Shown: piece by piece, positions 61,339 to 64,000 of the stretch | Numbering within the stretch: the first letter of the stretch is position 1 | Layout of the letters: every line of letters starts with the position of its first letter | Source of the DNA: Rhodopseudomonas palustris HaA2 | Lineage (GTDB): Bacteria; Pseudomonadota; Alphaproteobacteria; Rhizobiales; Xanthobacteraceae | Reading direction: 5' to 3' | Length of the DNA stretch: 64,000 bases | Assembly: GCF_000013365.1 (NCBI RefSeq) | Contig: NC_007778.1 | Location: forward strand, 1,612,001-1,676,000 | Made by a program: the position numbers and the translations under genes | Notes under the pieces: model-generated | What the model was told of the DNA's origin: nothing | The model's database searches: none | The model's input: only the letters and a program-made list of their open reading frames with translations

Positions 61339-61414
61339 CACCGCGTCGCGCCTGCCGCAGGGCTGAAAAATCATCAGCCGCTGCCCGTCGTGTAGTCATG
61401 TCGTGCCGACTGCG

Positions 61415-62797
61415 TCAGCTGGCTACAGCCAGCGCCGGCACCATCGCCTGTTCGAAGCCGCGCGCCAGCGTGCGCAGCAACGCGTCGTCGCCGGCGCGGC
61501 CGACGAAGCACAGCGACGAGCGCAGGCCGTCGGAGCGGGTCCGGCCGGGGATCGCCACCGCGCACATGTCGAGCGGATTGACGAAATAAGTGTAGGTGCC
61601 CATCGCGCTGTTGAGCGCCATCGGATCGGCCAGCATCTGCGCGATGGTGAAAATCGTCGGCACCGTCGGGACCACCATGGCGTCGCAACCCGCCAGCAGC
61701 AGGCTGGCCTGGCGCTGCGCCTGTTTGATCTCGTACAGCGCCTGGAAGGCGTCGCGGGCGGTGTAGCTGAGGCCGGGCTGCAATGCGCTCCACACTGCCG
61801 GATGAATCGCTTCGGGATGATCGCGCACCACGTCGGCGCAGTCGATCAGCCGCTCCGCCACCATCGCGCTTTGGAACACCAGCCGCCCCGCCGTCTCGAA
61901 CAGTGTGAAGTCGACCGGCTTCAGCCGGTGGCCGAGGCTTTGCAGCACCGCCAGATCGGCCTCGTAGGCGCGGGCCGCCTCGGTGTCGCCGAAGAAAGTC
62001 AGCTGATCGGCGCGCGGAATCGCGATGGTCAGCGGTTGCGGCGCACGCGGGCGCAGCTCGATTGCGCCGGCATCGGTTCGGCTCATCGGATCCAGCACGT
62101 CGAAGCCGGCGATGTTTTCGAGGATCTCGTAGGCGTCGTCGGCGAATTTGCAGAACACCGGGATGCAGTCGAACGAGCGGTTGTTGTAGACGAGGCCACG
62201 CGAGCTCACCAAACCGATGGTCGGCTTCAGCCCGACGATGCCGTTGCAGGCCGCCGGCACCCGGCCGGAGCCGCCGGTGTCGGTGCCGAGCGAGAACGCC
62301 ACGATGTCGCGCGCCACCGCGACCGCGGAGCCGGAGCTGGAGCCGCCGGGGATGTAGGCCGGGTCGATGGCGTTGCGGCACAGCGGATCCGGGCTGCGGG
62401 TGCCGTTCAGCCCGGTGGCGAACTGATCCAGCGTGTTCTTGCCGATCAGCACCGCGCCGGCCTGTTCGAGCAGTGTCACGGCATGCGCGGAGTCTTTCGG
62501 CTCGAGCCGCATCGCCGGGCAATTGGAGGTGGTCGGCAGTCCGGCGACATGGATGCTGTCCTTGACCGAGAACGGCAGCCCGAGCAGCGGCAAGACGGCG
62601 CCGGCATCGGCGCGCGCCTGCAACTCCTCGGCGCGCGCGATGGCCGCCGCGGGGTCGACCAGCAGCGTGAAGACGCCCTCGCCGGCGGCGGCCTGCGCGC
62701 GGCGGCAGGCTTCGGCGATGATCGCGGGAGCTTTGGCGCCGGCGGCCATGGCGCGGCGGATCGAGGCGAAGCTGAAGTCCAAATCGGCCAGAGTCAT
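61415..62797 (-). CDS. Amidase, allophanate-hydrolase-like
   Basis: A 460-residue amidase-signature enzyme. The Ser-Ser-Lys triad is visible: Lys in GLPFSVKDSIHVAG at about 73-86, PGGSSSGSAVAVA at about 149-161 and GTDTGGSGRVPA at about 170-181. GLPTTSNCPA and FATGLNGTRSPDP are especially like the AtzF/allophanate hydrolase group. It has only the amidase domain, without the decarboxylating C-terminal domain of AtzF (about 600 residues). It is downstream of TauE, 28 bases apart, so probably one operon. The real amide is unknown. Confidence 0.85.
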   Translation of the reverse strand: MTLADLDFSFASIRRAMAAGAKAPAIIAEACRRAQAAAGEGVFTLLVDPAAAIARAEELQARADAGAVLPLLGLPFSVKDSIHVAGLPTTSNCPAMRLEPKDSAHAVTLLEQAGAVLIGKNTLDQFATGLNGTRSPDPLCRNAIDPAYIPGGSSSGSAVAVARDIVAFSLGTDTGGSGRVPAACNGIVGLKPTIGLVSSRGLVYNNRSFDCIPVFCKFADDAYEILENIAGFDVLDPMSRTDAGAIELRPRAPQPLTIAIPRADQLTFFGDTEAARAYEADLAVLQSLGHRLKPVDFTLFETAGRLVFQSAMVAERLIDCADVVRDHPEAIHPAVWSALQPGLSYTARDAFQALYEIKQAQRQASLLLAGCDAMVVPTVPTIFTIAQMLADPMALNSAMGTYTYFVNPLDMCAVAIPGRTRSDGLRSSLCFVGRAGDDALLRTLARGFEQAMVPALAVAS

Positions 62798-62825
62798 GCG
62801 CTGTCTTCCTCTTGGTGGCGCCGTC

Positions 62826-63593
62826 TCAGGCGACGGCTTTTTTCCAGACGGCCAGGCTGGCCGTGATGATGGCGATGCTCATCGCCATGGTGAGCAGTGC
62901 CAGCGATACCGAGCGATAGATCCGGCGCGGCAAGTTGGCGAAGGTGAGCAACCCCAATCCGCAGCCGACCGCGGCCGCCGGCACCATCAGCAGGCTGACC
63001 CACCAGATCTCGGCCGAATAAGCGCCGCGCGCGGCCGACAGCGCGATACCGAAACCGGCGCTCATCGCGATGAAGGCAATCAGCGTCGCCCGCGCGCTCA
63101 GCATCGGCATATTGCTGCCGAGCAGCGACACGATCACCGGCGGGCCGCTCATCGCGGTGCTGCCGTTCAGGCAGCCGGACAAGAAGCCGATCGCGGCGAG
63201 GTTCGGCGCGCGCGTCGCCAGCACGTCGCGTTCGCCGCGCCAGGCCCGGAACGCCGCCACCGCGACCGCGAGGCCGAGCAGCAGCCGCATGATTTCAGCG
63301 GGCACCAGCGTCAGCACGCTCAGCCCGACCGGCGTGCCGACCACCGCGCCCAGCGCCAGCCATTTCAGCACCCGCAGATCGACGTGCCGCCATTCCGACG
63401 GCAATGTCAGCAGGCCGATCGCGCATTCCAGCGGAAACACCGACGGCACCGCCGCGGCGGGCGACAGCACCAGCGTCAGGATCGGCATCGCCGCCAGCGC
63501 GAAGCCGAACCCGGAATAGCCGCGGACGAAACCGCCGAACAGGCCCGCGATCAGGATGACCGCGATCCGCTGCGGATCTGAAAACTCGAACAT
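62826..63593 (-). CDS. TauE/SafE family (TSUP) membrane exporter
   Basis: A 255-residue protein with seven or eight helices. The N-terminal half has the TSUP motif GLFGGFVRGYSGFGFALAAMP at about 18-38 and the second half has the paired motif AAIGFLSGCLNGSTAMSGPP near 133-152. Members export sulfite, sulfoacetate or related anions. ATG 63593 is preferred to one further upstream because it starts the family homology. It leads an operon with the amidase. Confidence 0.88.
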   Translation of the reverse strand: MFEFSDPQRIAVILIAGLFGGFVRGYSGFGFALAAMPILTLVLSPAAAVPSVFPLECAIGLLTLPSEWRHVDLRVLKWLALGAVVGTPVGLSVLTLVPAEIMRLLLGLAVAVAAFRAWRGERDVLATRAPNLAAIGFLSGCLNGSTAMSGPPVIVSLLGSNMPMLSARATLIAFIAMSAGFGIALSAARGAYSAEIWWVSLLMVPAAAVGCGLGLLTFANLPRRIYRSVSLALLTMAMSIAIITASLAVWKKAVA

Positions 63594-63673
63594 GCACGAA
63601 GCCGGCGGACTGGTGGTTGATCGGAGTGGGCGAGTTGACGCCGACAAAATCCGGCATTTCCGGATTCATTGTG

Positions 63674-63689
63674 AGCAATTAATTGTCAG
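63674..63689 (-). promoter_or_regulatory. Candidate shared operator ahead of the TauE gene
   Basis: Read toward the gene: CTGACAATTAATTGCT. Fifteen of 16 bases match the element before the flavoprotein gene. It lies 80 bases from the TauE start and contains the perfect palindrome CAATTAATTG. Confidence 0.6.
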
Positions 63690-63731
63690 TTCGACGCTGC
63701 GGCGGTCGCGTCCGTGATGTCGCGCCGCGGC

Positions 63732-64000
63732 TCACTCGCCGGCGTGCCGACGCAGCGCGGTGAGGTCGTTGACGACCAGCGTGGTGGCGCCCGCCGAAAT
63801 CACGCCGTCGTCCTGCAGCCGGGTCAGCGCCAGGCTGATCGACTGCCTCGTGGCGCCGATCATCCGCGCCAGATTGGCCTGGGTGATGCGGCCGAGCGGA
63901 ATTGGGCCGTCGCCGTCCTGAGCTGCGGCCTCGCACAGCTTCAGCAGCAGCAGCGCCAGCCGCTCGCCGACCTTCTGGCCGCCCAGCGTCTGCGCCAGCG
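63732..64000 (-). CDS. Crp/Fnr family regulator (right copy, N-terminus outside window)
   Basis: Only the last 88 or so residues are in the window. They form the winged-helix DNA-binding domain: KVGERLALLLLKLCE, then ITQANLARMIGATRQSISLALTRLQDDGVI and a C-terminal wing. The recognition helix resembles that of the regulator at 52807. It is upstream of TauE on the same strand, about 140 bases away. Confidence 0.85.
   Translation of the reverse strand, partial: LAQTLGGQKVGERLALLLLKLCEAAAQDGDGPIPLGRITQANLARMIGATRQSISLALTRLQDDGVISAGATTLVVNDLTALRRHAGE

Noticed and set aside
1-64000. CRISPR arrays, IS elements or prophage
   Set aside because: No regularly spaced direct repeats, transposase, integrase or phage structural genes were found on either strand.

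Overview
The window looks like a chromosomal segment of a purple non-sulfur or related alphaproteobacterium of the Rhodopseudomonas/Bradyrhizobium group. The signs are high GC, a GapR nucleoid protein, a three-gene proton-translocating transhydrogenase (pntAA-pntAB-pntB), a PdhS/PleC-type PAS kinase, an aa3-oxidase subunit IV peptide, phasins, an S21 protein with a Gly/Pro tail, and a tRNA-His with the alphaproteobacterial A73/U72 acceptor end. Species is inferred, not proven. No prophage, transposase, CRISPR array or rRNA was seen.

Layout. 0-8 kb: cell-envelope and housekeeping genes (DUF1036, DUF1244, GapR, a DUF882 M15-like peptidase, a YcbB-type L,D-transpeptidase), an orphan sigma-54 response regulator, and a TerC-family membrane protein behind a structured leader. 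8.5-17 kb: oligoendopeptidase F, a MazE/Doc toxin-antitoxin pair with a strong operator, the COX-IV-like peptide with pntAA-AB-B, an EEP-family phosphodiesterase, a glyoxalase-fold protein and a cupin. 17-26 kb: an Ala/Pro-rich membrane-anchored protein, a divergent molybdate-type transporter (morC | morAB) around a Mo-box, rpsU, purEK, a diguanylate cyclase, two DUF465 peptides and an FAD oxidoreductase. 26-38 kb: a PAS-GGDEF-EAL protein, a PAS histidine kinase, a polyamine-type ABC transporter (ATPase plus two permeases), an AsmA protein, a two-subunit CoA transferase and an exported protein. 38.5-49 kb: an iron(III) permease/binding-protein pair, a zinc-ribbon peptide, a Crp/Fnr regulator, a ParE-type toxin-antitoxin operon behind an orphan VapB-like peptide, a gene-free stretch with a strong promoter, a giant PAS kinase with a decayed ATP-binding domain, two phasins and tRNA-His.

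49.4-64 kb is the most unusual part. Two NitT/TauT-type ABC transporters and two paralogous Crp/Fnr regulators bracket a redox module: ferredoxin-NADP reductase, an AprA-like flavoprotein, a small 2[4Fe-4S] ferredoxin, a HEAT-repeat protein and a DUF971 protein. A TauE/SafE exporter and an allophanate-hydrolase-like amidase follow. Four transcription units here share an upstream element resembling CTGACAAYTAATTGCT in the same orientation, so the region reads as one regulon. A reasonable inference is uptake and reductive processing of a small sulfur or nitrogen oxyanion or sulfonate-like compound; the substrate is not evident from sequence.

Intergenic DNA carries at least seven families of palindromic repeats, two of them lying inside apparent operons.
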